From JACVRW01 sp963826165 (GTDB taxonomy: Bacteria; Actinomycetota; Thermoleophilia; Solirubrobacterales; Thermoleophilaceae): a DNA stretch of 64,000 nucleotides. The stretch spans positions 62,001-126,000 of the forward strand of contig CAWGWC010000017.1 of NCBI GenBank assembly GCA_963826165.1, read 5' to 3'. Position numbers and translations under genes: made by a program. Below, piece after piece: positions 58,073-64,000 of the stretch (the stretch's first letter is position 1; every line of letters begins with the position of its first letter). The notes beneath the pieces were generated by a model that ran no database searches, was not told where the DNA came from, and worked only from the letters and a program-made list of their open reading frames with translations.

Positions 58073-59325
58073 GCTCCCACCTCCGCGTAGATCGCTCCCG
58101 GGTGTCCGTCCTCGGTGCGCCCCTCGCCCTTCTCGGCTCCCACCGTGATCGAGATCTTGCCCAGGTGCTGGTTGTCACGCATGAGCTGATGCGCCTCGGG
58201 CACACCCTCGAAGCCGAGCGTACGCCACAGCACGGGCCTGATCGCGCCCGAATCGATCAGCTCGTTGGCCTTGTTGGCCTCGTAGGCGTTGGCGAAGTGG
58301 GAGCCGATGATCTGCTTCTGGCGCATCCACAGGTAGCGCACGTCGAAGTCGAGCTCGTAGCCCGTGGTGCCCGCGCAGATCACGACCTTGCCGAACGGCT
58401 TGACGGTGAACACGGACGTGGGGAAGGTGGCCTTGCCGACGTGCTCGAACACGATGTCGGGCTGGGCGCCCAGGATCTCCTTGACCCGCTTGGAGAACTC
58501 GCGTGAGACCTTGAAGCGGGCCTTCTCCTCCTCGGGCGTCTCGCCCCCCTTGCGCATCATCCCGGCGAACTCGTTGCGGTCGATGTAGTCGACCGCCCCC
58601 AGCTTCTTCACCAGCTCGCCCTTCTCCGCGCTCGAGACCACCCCGACGGCATGGGCGCCGGCCAGCTTGCAGATCTGGGTGGCGAACACCCCGAGGCCGC
58701 CGGCGGCGCCCCAGATCAGCACGCGGTCGCCGGCCTGGATGTCGCACTGGGTGATGAGCATGCGGTAGGCGGTGAAGTACACGAGCCCGTAGGAGGCGGC
58801 CTCGTCCCAGGTCAGTCCCTTGGGCTTGGGCAACAGCTGCTGGGCCTGGACCTTGGTGAACTGGGCGAACGAGCCCCAGGTGGTCTCGTAGCCCCAGATC
58901 ATCTGGCTGGGCGCGGCCAGCGGATCGAGGCCATGGACCTCCGGATCCTCGTAGGAGGCCATGTTGCAGTGGAGGACGACCTCGTCGCCCGGCTTCCAGC
59001 GGGTCACGCCCGCGCCGACCTTCCAGACCACGCCCGAGGCGTCCGAGCCGCCGATGTGGTGGCCGAACTCGGGATGGTCGCCGTAGCGCATGACCGACAC
59101 CGGCTCCCCGAGAGCGGCCCAGACGTTGTTGTAGTTCACCCCCGCGGCCATGACCCGGACGATCACCTCGAACGCGCCCGGCTCGGGCACCTCGATCTCC
59201 TCGAGCTGGAAGGCGTCACGCGGCTCGCCCAGCCGCTCCTCACGGATCACCCAGGCGGCCATGGTCTCCGGCAACTCGCCGGGCTCGACGTCCAGCTCTG
59301 ACAGCTTGCTCACATCGACGGCCAT
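58069..59325 (-). CDS. ccr: Crotonyl-CoA carboxylase/reductase
   Basis: 418-residue zinc-less MDR-superfamily enzyme that reductively carboxylates crotonyl-CoA to ethylmalonyl-CoA with NADPH and CO2. Ccr-type segments include AGVNYNNVWAALGEPVSVMR, IWGYETTWGSFAQFTKVQAQ, the NADPH loop LIWGAAGGLGVFATQICKLA and QKQIIGSHFANAYEANKANE, whose His lies in the CO2 pocket of characterised enzymes. Length matches the family (about 410-450). It commits acetyl-CoA units to the ethylmalonyl-CoA route. Confidence 0.95.
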   Translation of the reverse strand: MAVDVSKLSELDVEPGELPETMAAWVIREERLGEPRDAFQLEEIEVPEPGAFEVIVRVMAAGVNYNNVWAALGEPVSVMRYGDHPEFGHHIGGSDASGVVWKVGAGVTRWKPGDEVVLHCNMASYEDPEVHGLDPLAAPSQMIWGYETTWGSFAQFTKVQAQQLLPKPKGLTWDEAASYGLVYFTAYRMLITQCDIQAGDRVLIWGAAGGLGVFATQICKLAGAHAVGVVSSAEKGELVKKLGAVDYIDRNEFAGMMRKGGETPEEEKARFKVSREFSKRVKEILGAQPDIVFEHVGKATFPTSVFTVKPFGKVVICAGTTGYELDFDVRYLWMRQKQIIGSHFANAYEANKANELIDSGAIRPVLWRTLGFEGVPEAHQLMRDNQHLGKISITVGAEKGEGRTEDGHPGAIYAEVGA

Positions 59326-59403
59326 TGGTTTCGGTCTCAGTCCTTTGTCGGTCTCGGAGGGGGCGAGAGGTTACCGGCGGCGCCCTTAGCGCTGTGTGGC
59401 GGA

Positions 59404-59454
59404 GGGGGTCCCGGAAGAAACGATGAAATGCGACACGCATCGTCAGGGACCCCC
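59404..59454 (+). promoter_or_regulatory. Strong hairpin over the start codon of the AbiEi/DUF559 gene
   Basis: GGGGGTCCC (59404-59412) and GGGACCCCC (59446-59454) are perfect 9-bp inverted arms; inside them CGATG (59421-59425) pairs with CATCG (59438-59442). The structure encloses the ATG at 59423 and the GGAAG ribosome site, so the RNA would hide the start. It could be a translational switch, a REP/MITE-like repeat, or an autoregulator site for the wHTH protein it precedes. Confidence 0.6.
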
Positions 59455-60322
59455 TTTCGATGTGGCCCTGAGCGGGCTGGCAGACCGCCAGCACGGGGTC
59501 GTTTCGCTTTCCCAGCTGCAGTTCCTGGGGCTCAGCGCGGCTGGCGTGCGAAGCCGGGTTCGCAGCGGCCGCCTGCACCGCAAGCACCGCGGCGTCTACG
59601 CCGTGGGCCGCGCCCGGCTCACTCGCGAGGGCAACTGGATGGCCGCCGTGCTGGCCTACGGCCCGCGGGCGGTGCTGTCTCACCGCTCAGCCGCGGCCCT
59701 CTGGGGCCTGCGGCCGGACAACCGCGCGACCATCGACATCACCGTGCCGGCGACCTCGGCCAGGTCGCGCCCGGGCATCACCGCCCACGCCAGCATCACC
59801 CTCAGCCCCGCCGACGTCACCATCCGCGACGGCATCCCCTGCACCACTGTCGCTCGCACCCTGCTCGACCTCGCCGACGAGGTTGACCGCCGCGCGCTCG
59901 AGCGCGCGGTCGAGCAGTCAGAGATTCTGCAGCTGTTCGACCTGAGGGCCGTCCACGCGGTCCTCGACGCCGCCAACGGCCGCCGCGGCGCAGGGGCGCT
60001 GCGCGAGGTGCTCGCGATCCTGGAGCCCGTCACCGGCCTTCCGGAGAGCGCGAACGAGGAGCGCTTCCTGGCGCTGTGCCGCGCGGCCGGCCTCCCGCGC
60101 CCCGAGGCAGGGGTATGGCTGACGTTGCCACGAGGTGACCGCATTCGATTCGACTTCTTCTGGCGCAGCGCGGGCGTGGCCATCGAGTGCGACAGCTGGG
60201 AGTTCCACGGCACCCGCCAGGCCTTCGAGCGAGATCGCGCCCGTGACGCCGACGCAGCCGCGCTGGGGATCCAGACGATTCGCTTCACCTGGCGGCACCT
60301 GACCCACGAGCCCGAACGGTGA
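59423..60322 (+). CDS. AbiEi-type winged-helix protein with C-terminal DUF559 endonuclease-like domain
   Basis: 299-residue protein. The N-terminal half has a winged helix and the AbiEi-4-type segment GVVSLSQLQFLGLSAAGVRS, RLHRKHRGVYAVGRARLT, LSHRSAAALWGL. The last 100 residues (IRFDFFWRSAGVAIECDSWE, FERDRARDADAAALGIQTIR) have the D...ExD pattern of Vsr-like PD-(D/E)xK nucleases. Related proteins are abundant in actinobacteria and are linked to type IV toxin-antitoxin or phage-defence loci, but no toxin gene is adjacent. The start lies inside a hairpin; a GTG at 59396 is also in frame. Confidence 0.85.
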   Translation: MKCDTHRQGPPFDVALSGLADRQHGVVSLSQLQFLGLSAAGVRSRVRSGRLHRKHRGVYAVGRARLTREGNWMAAVLAYGPRAVLSHRSAAALWGLRPDNRATIDITVPATSARSRPGITAHASITLSPADVTIRDGIPCTTVARTLLDLADEVDRRALERAVEQSEILQLFDLRAVHAVLDAANGRRGAGALREVLAILEPVTGLPESANEERFLALCRAAGLPRPEAGVWLTLPRGDRIRFDFFWRSAGVAIECDSWEFHGTRQAFERDRARDADAAALGIQTIRFTWRHLTHEPER

Positions 60323-60380
60323 TCCCCGTTGTTGCTGCCGTTCTGGCGAACCGTGGCGCGGCCCGGGCAGCCCGATCGCG

Positions 60381-61940
60381 CTAGCCCGCCACCGGCGCCT
60401 CGGCCGGAGGCGCCTCGGCCCGCCGCTCCGGCCCGGGCGCCGCTTCCCGCTTCGGCGCGATCGTCAACAGCGCGATCAGCGTGCCCGTCGCGGCGACTCC
60501 GGCGGCCAGCCACATGCCGTTGGACAGCGCGTGTATGAAGGCGTCGCGGGCCGCCTCGGCCGCTTCGGGTGGGAGGTTGCCCACCGCGCCGGAGCCGAGG
60601 TTCTCCACGATCCGCTCGCGCGTGGCCGCGCTCACGCCGGTGCCGGCCAGGTTGTTCGACAACTCGTTGCGGGCCAGGTGCTGGAAGAGCGCCCCGATGG
60701 CCGCGACGCCGAACGTGCCGCCCACCATGCGGCTCATGGAGAGGATGCCGGAGGCCACGCCGGCCTTGGAGGCGGTGACCGAGTTCATGGCGGCGGTCGA
60801 CATCGGCGACATGACCAGCGCCAGGCCGATGCCCATCAGGATGAACGAGGGCAGCAGCAGCCCATATCCGGTGTCGACGTCGATGCGGGTCTGGAGCAGC
60901 AGCGAGATCGTGGTGAGGGCCAGGCCGGTGACCATCAGCGGCCGGGGGCCGATGCGGTCGGACATGCGCCCGGCCAGAGGAGCGATCAGCACGATCATCA
61001 GCGTGGAGGGCAGGAAGCGCACGCCCGCCTCCACGGCTGAGTAGCCCAGGATGTTCTGCATGTAGAGCGCGAGGAAGAAGAACATCGCCAGCATCGAGAA
61101 GGTCACGATGAAGGCGACCGCGTTCGCGCCGAGGAAGGTCTTCGAGCGAAAGAAGGTGAAGTCCACCATCGGCTCGCGCACCCGCGTCTCGATCACCGCG
61201 AAGGCCACCAGGCCCAGCACCGACAGCGCCAGCAGCGCAATGACCTCGGGGGAGCCCCAGCCCCACGCGTTGCCCTCTACCAGGGCGAGCACGAGCGCGG
61301 TCAGACCGCCGGACAGGGCCACGATCCCCGGGATGTCCACGTGGTGGTCGGTGGTCTCGTCGCGGGACTCGCGGGTCGCGAACAGCGTGACCACGACCGC
61401 GCCCACCGCCACCGGCAGGTTGAGGAAGAAGATCGCCCTCCAGGACACATACTCCGCCAGCGCTCCACCCACCACCGGGCCGATGGCCAGCGCCAGCGCG
61501 GAGACGCCGGCCCAGGTGCCGATCGCCTTGCCGCGCTCCTCGGGCGGGAAGGCGTTGGTGATGATCGACAGGGTGGCCGGCATCATGAAGGCCGCGCCCA
61601 CGCCCTGCACCGCGCGGCCGGCCACGAGCAGTCCTTGGTCGGGCGCCAGGCCGATCGCCGCGCTCGACAGCGCGAACACCACCACGCCGAACAGGAACAT
61701 CCGGCGCCGCCCGAAGATGTCGCCCAGCCGCCCGCCGGTCACGAGCAGGACCGCGAAGGTGAGCGTGTAGGCGTTGACCGTCCACTCGAGCCCCGAGAGG
61801 CTGGCGCCGAGGTCGTCCTGAATCGACGGCAGCGCCACGTTCACGACCGTGTTGTCCAGCATGATCATGAACAGGGCGAAGCACATGGCCGCGAGGGTCC
61901 ACCAGCGGCGATTGCCGTCGTTGAGTCGAATACGGGTCAT
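60381..61940 (-). CDS. MFS drug transporter, DHA2/EmrB-QacA type
   Basis: 519-residue proton-driven exporter with 14 membrane helices. IMLDNTVVNVALPSIQDDLG in the first helix (motif D1), GGRLGDIFGRRRMFLFG (motif A) and ALAIGPVVGGALAEYVSWRA (motif C) are the DHA2 signature. It should export lipophilic drugs or cell metabolites. Its ATG overlaps the TGA of the marR gene (ATGA), forming a classic regulator-pump operon. Confidence 0.95.
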   Translation of the reverse strand: MTRIRLNDGNRRWWTLAAMCFALFMIMLDNTVVNVALPSIQDDLGASLSGLEWTVNAYTLTFAVLLVTGGRLGDIFGRRRMFLFGVVVFALSSAAIGLAPDQGLLVAGRAVQGVGAAFMMPATLSIITNAFPPEERGKAIGTWAGVSALALAIGPVVGGALAEYVSWRAIFFLNLPVAVGAVVVTLFATRESRDETTDHHVDIPGIVALSGGLTALVLALVEGNAWGWGSPEVIALLALSVLGLVAFAVIETRVREPMVDFTFFRSKTFLGANAVAFIVTFSMLAMFFFLALYMQNILGYSAVEAGVRFLPSTLMIVLIAPLAGRMSDRIGPRPLMVTGLALTTISLLLQTRIDVDTGYGLLLPSFILMGIGLALVMSPMSTAAMNSVTASKAGVASGILSMSRMVGGTFGVAAIGALFQHLARNELSNNLAGTGVSAATRERIVENLGSGAVGNLPPEAAEAARDAFIHALSNGMWLAAGVAATGTLIALLTIAPKREAAPGPERRAEAPPAEAPVAG

Positions 61941-62398
61941 GGAGCGGTCCTTTGAAGTACGGGGGAGAGGGCGTCGGCGAGCGCCTGCTGCTCGGCGGGC
62001 TCGAGCTCTGCGACGAAGGTCCTGATGCCGGCCAGACGCAGTGCCAGCAGCCGCTCGGAGGTGGCGCGGCCGCGCGCCGTGACGGTCACGAGCTTGGAGC
62101 GGCGGTCGCGCGGGTCCTCCTCGCGCTTGACCTCATTGCGGCGAACGAGCGCGTCCACCGCGCGGCTGATCGCCGGAAGCGAGAGTCCGAGCGAGTCGGA
62201 GACGGCGCCTAGCGACAGCGGGGCATCCGCCTCGTAGAGCACCTGCAGGCACTTGACCTGGGTGATCGACAGACCCGCCTTCTCGATGGCGGCGAACAGG
62301 TCGCGGTGGGTGGAGGCCAGCAGCCGGTTGACGAAGACGCCGAGGTCGCGTGACAGTGCCTCGGCCGTCTCGGTGGTGGCGACAACAGATGCTTGCAC
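61937..62398 (-). CDS. MarR-family transcriptional regulator
   Basis: 153-residue repressor with the MarR winged helix: GLSITQVKCLQVLYEADAPL, LGLSLPAISRAVDALVRRNE, and the wing REEDPRDRRSKLVTVTARG. First gene of the operon with the DHA2 pump. The GTG at 62398 was chosen because a GATACT box ends 7 nt upstream and a symmetric operator overlaps the start codon, indicating autorepression relieved by pump substrates. Confidence 0.92.
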   Translation of the reverse strand: MQASVVATTETAEALSRDLGVFVNRLLASTHRDLFAAIEKAGLSITQVKCLQVLYEADAPLSLGAVSDSLGLSLPAISRAVDALVRRNEVKREEDPRDRRSKLVTVTARGRATSERLLALRLAGIRTFVAELEPAEQQALADALSPVLQRTAP

Positions 62399-62405
62399 GC
62401 AAGCA
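62390..62405. promoter_or_regulatory. MarR operator overlapping the marR start
   Basis: TGCTTGC (62390-62396) and GCAAGCA (62399-62405) flank a 2-bp centre: a perfect 16-bp palindrome of the TTGCNNGCAA kind bound by MarR proteins. It covers the marR start codon and abuts the -10 box GATACT (62411-62406 minus), so binding would block transcription. Confidence 0.65.
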
Positions 62406-62460
62406 AGTATCGCAGGTCGCGGGGAGACTCGAGGTCGAGTGGTTGCAGCGTCGGGTGCCG

Positions 62461-62466
62461 TACGAT
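62461..62466 (+). promoter_or_regulatory. -10 box TACGAT of GST-like gene
   Basis: TACGAT ends 6 nt before the GTG at 62473; leaderless pattern. It lies 56 bp from the marR operator, so the two divergent genes may share control. Confidence 0.35.
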
Positions 62467-62472
62467 CGCGCC

Positions 62473-63219
62473 GTGCCCGCCACCCTGTTCGGCGTCCCGT
62501 CGTCTCATCCGGCCCTCGCCGCGGAGCTGATGCTGCAGCGCAAGGGCGTCGAGTACCGGCGCGTCGATCTCGTGGCCGGGGTGCACCGGGTCGTGCTGCG
62601 GGCGCTCGGGTTCCCGGGGGTGACCGTGCCCGCGCTGCGCATCCAGGGGGCCAGGATCCAGGGCACGCGGCGGATCGCGCTGGCACTGGACTCGCTGGTG
62701 CCCGAGCCGCCGTTGCTGCCGGCCGACCGGGAGCACCGCGCCGCGGTCGAGGCCGCGGAGAGCTGGGGCGACGAGGTGCTCCAGCCGGTCCCCCGCCGCA
62801 TCGTCTGGGCAGCGCTCAAGCGCGACCGCTCGACGCTCGCCACCTACCTCGAGGGCGCGCATCTCGGGATCCCGGTCTCGCTGGCCGCCACCACCGCGCC
62901 GCCCATCGTTCACCTGGCGGCCCGCCTAAACCACGCCACCGACGAGGCCGTCCGGGGCGACCTGGCGGCGTTGCCCGGGCTGATCGACCACGTCGACCGC
63001 CTGATCGACGAGGGCGTGATCGGCGGCGCCGAGCCGAACGTGGCCGATTTTCAGATCGCCACGAGCGTCAGCCTGCTGCTGACCATGGGCGACACCCGAC
63101 CGTACGTGGAGGGTCGCCCCGCCGGGCGCCTCGCGCTCGACCTGGTCCCGGCTCAGGTGGGCCGGCTCCCGCGCGCCCTCCCCGCGGCCTGGCTGCCACC
63201 GGCGCCCGCCGCAGCCTGA
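62473..63219 (+). CDS. Glutathione S-transferase-like protein
   Basis: 248-residue protein. The N-terminal thioredoxin-like part (TLFGVPSSHPALAAELMLQR, then GVTVPALRIQGARIQGTRR) resembles GST domain 1, with the cis-Pro loop VPAL; the helical C-terminal half (LRARLNHATDEAVRGDLAAL-like; GGAEPNVADFQIATSVSLLL) resembles GST domain 2 with its conserved Asp. Since actinobacteria usually lack glutathione, it may use another thiol or be non-enzymatic. Divergent from the MarR-pump operon. Confidence 0.75.
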   Translation: MPATLFGVPSSHPALAAELMLQRKGVEYRRVDLVAGVHRVVLRALGFPGVTVPALRIQGARIQGTRRIALALDSLVPEPPLLPADREHRAAVEAAESWGDEVLQPVPRRIVWAALKRDRSTLATYLEGAHLGIPVSLAATTAPPIVHLAARLNHATDEAVRGDLAALPGLIDHVDRLIDEGVIGGAEPNVADFQIATSVSLLLTMGDTRPYVEGRPAGRLALDLVPAQVGRLPRALPAAWLPPAPAAA

Positions 63220-63279
63220 CTACGGCACGTTTCCGCCCGTTCCGTCAGGTCTCACCCCTACGGTGCGACTCAGACATTC

Positions 63280-64000
63280 ATGGAAGCGGCAACTCCTCTA
63301 AGGCAGCCCAACGTCCGGGTCGTGGGCGAACGCGTGGTCGTGGACGGCCTCGTGGTGGACGACGATTGCGCCGTTCGGCTTGTCACCGAGCGCGAGCAGA
63401 CCGGGGAGGACCCCGCCAAGGTCGTGCGCGACGCCGTCGAGATCGGTGCGCGGGTGCTCGACCGCGAGCAGGCCGCGGCCAACGCCGAGTTCGTGAGGAC
63501 CGAGTTCGAGAAGAGCTCGCAGGGCGTCCAGCGGGAGTTCGCGGAACGCGCTCGCACGATCGCCGAATTCTTCGAGCAGCAGTTCGCCGACGTCTTCGGT
63601 GAGGACGACGGCCGGCTGGCCAAGGAGCTCGAGCGGCGCTTCGGCGACGGCAGCTCCGTCTCGGTCCAGAATCGGGTGCGTGAGGCGGTGGGCGAGACCC
63701 TGGCGCGGTCGCGCGAGGACCTGATCCGCCAGTTCTCCGCGGCCGACGATCGCAACCCGCTGGCGGACTTCAAGTCCGCGGCCGTGCGCTCGATCAACGA
63801 GGCGGCCCACCGCTCCGACGCCACTCAGCGGGCCCTGCTCCAGAAGCTGGGTGAGGTCCAGACGGAGCTTCAGGGGCTGCGAGACGAGAAGGCCAAGCTG
63901 GAGGAGGTCGAGGCCGAGCGCGAGCGAGGCACCGCCAAGGGCCGCAGCTTCGAGCAGCAGGTGGCCGACACCCTCGATCGGATGGCCCTGGCCCAGGGCG
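63280..64000 (+). CDS. Coiled-coil hypothetical protein, C-terminus outside window
   Basis: The first 240 residues are in the window. A short beta-rich start (VRVVGERVVVDGLVVDDD) is followed by long charged helices and a coiled coil (QKLGEVQTELQGLRDEKAKL, EEVEAERER). The last residues seen, GTAKGRSFEQQVADTLDRMA, look like the opening of a restriction-endonuclease-like fold (GxxFE), as in RmuC-like or DUF2130-like proteins, but the catalytic part would lie beyond position 64000. Function not assigned. Confidence 0.75.
   Translation, partial: MEAATPLRQPNVRVVGERVVVDGLVVDDDCAVRLVTEREQTGEDPAKVVRDAVEIGARVLDREQAAANAEFVRTEFEKSSQGVQREFAERARTIAEFFEQQFADVFGEDDGRLAKELERRFGDGSSVSVQNRVREAVGETLARSREDLIRQFSAADDRNPLADFKSAAVRSINEAAHRSDATQRALLQKLGEVQTELQGLRDEKAKLEEVEAERERGTAKGRSFEQQVADTLDRMALAQG

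Noticed and set aside
59404..59454. Intrinsic terminator
   Set aside because: There is no plus-strand gene upstream and only three Ts follow; the start codon lies inside the stem-loop, so regulation or a repeat element is more likely.
59680..61902. 740-codon minus frame over the MFS gene and AbiEi gene
   Set aside because: Arg-rich shadow; the 519-residue transporter in another frame has clear helices and motifs.
1..64000. CRISPR arrays, tRNA/rRNA genes, IS elements, prophage
   Set aside because: No regularly spaced repeats, no CCA-type cloverleaf, no transposase, integrase or phage structural genes were found on reading.

Overview
The window reads as a compact, very GC-rich actinobacterial chromosome segment. 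The signs are strong G/C bias at third codon positions, GTG/TTG starts, many ATGA/GTGA gene overlaps, probable leaderless genes (a TANNNT box 6-9 nt before the start codon), two ydaO-type (c-di-AMP) riboswitches in front of cell-wall genes, a class E-like sortase and an F420-type LLM oxidoreductase. A Thermoleophilia/Solirubrobacterales-like lineage is my best guess from gene style only. I see no tRNA, rRNA, CRISPR array, insertion sequence or prophage, and no gene-free stretch above 300 bp.

Layout. 1-4.6 kb: DUF255 thioredoxin-like protein (cut by the window edge), AAA-type ATPase, TetR-acyl-CoA ligase operon. 4.7-11.5 kb: large unknown membrane protein, then two secreted glucose/sorbosone-dehydrogenase-like beta-propellers flanking a riboswitch-controlled NlpC/P60 hydrolase. 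11.6-15.6 kb: acyl-CoA dehydrogenase, SCP2-like protein, and a SucC/SucD-like operon with a small [4Fe-4S] protein. 15.7-21 kb: cysteine-desulfurase-like enzyme, BTAD activator, giant LuxR regulator. 21-22 kb: malyl-CoA lyase-like enzyme. 22.1-41.5 kb: an exopolysaccharide/cell-surface cluster (three glycosyltransferases, flippase, two Wzy/ligase-type proteins, Wzz-kinase, nucleotidyltransferase, epimerase, two DegT proteins, priming transferase, LPXTG protein, sortase), with a MaoC hydratase and a riboswitch-controlled CAP protein inside it. 41.6-50.2 kb: GTP-PEP carboxykinase, divergent isopropylmalate-dehydrogenase-like protein, aldehyde dehydrogenase, FUSC protein, TPP enzyme, CoA transferase. 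50.2-53.5 kb: small unknown proteins, LLM oxidoreductase, MobA-like protein, YCII protein. 53.5-59.3 kb: MeaB, ethylmalonyl-CoA mutase, MBL hydrolase, ClpS, crotonyl-CoA carboxylase/reductase. 59.4-64 kb: AbiEi/DUF559 protein, MarR-MFS efflux operon, GST-like protein and a coiled-coil protein cut by the right edge.

Main biological theme. Enzymes expected for the ethylmalonyl-CoA route of acetyl-CoA assimilation are scattered over the window: Ccr, Ecm with its MeaB chaperone, a malyl/methylmalyl-CoA lyase, a MaoC hydratase that could act on mesaconyl-CoA, and an acyl-CoA dehydrogenase that could act on methylsuccinyl-CoA. PEP carboxykinase would take the resulting C4 acids to gluconeogenesis. 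The second theme is cell-surface building: export-linked polysaccharide synthesis, sortase anchoring, and wall-remodelling proteins under c-di-AMP riboswitches. The most unusual points are the DegT protein without its PLP lysine, an isopropylmalate-dehydrogenase paralogue without its catalytic lysine, the [4Fe-4S] partner of a SucCD-like ligase, an unknown protein translationally coupled to ccr, and a strong hairpin over the start codon of the AbiEi/DUF559 gene.
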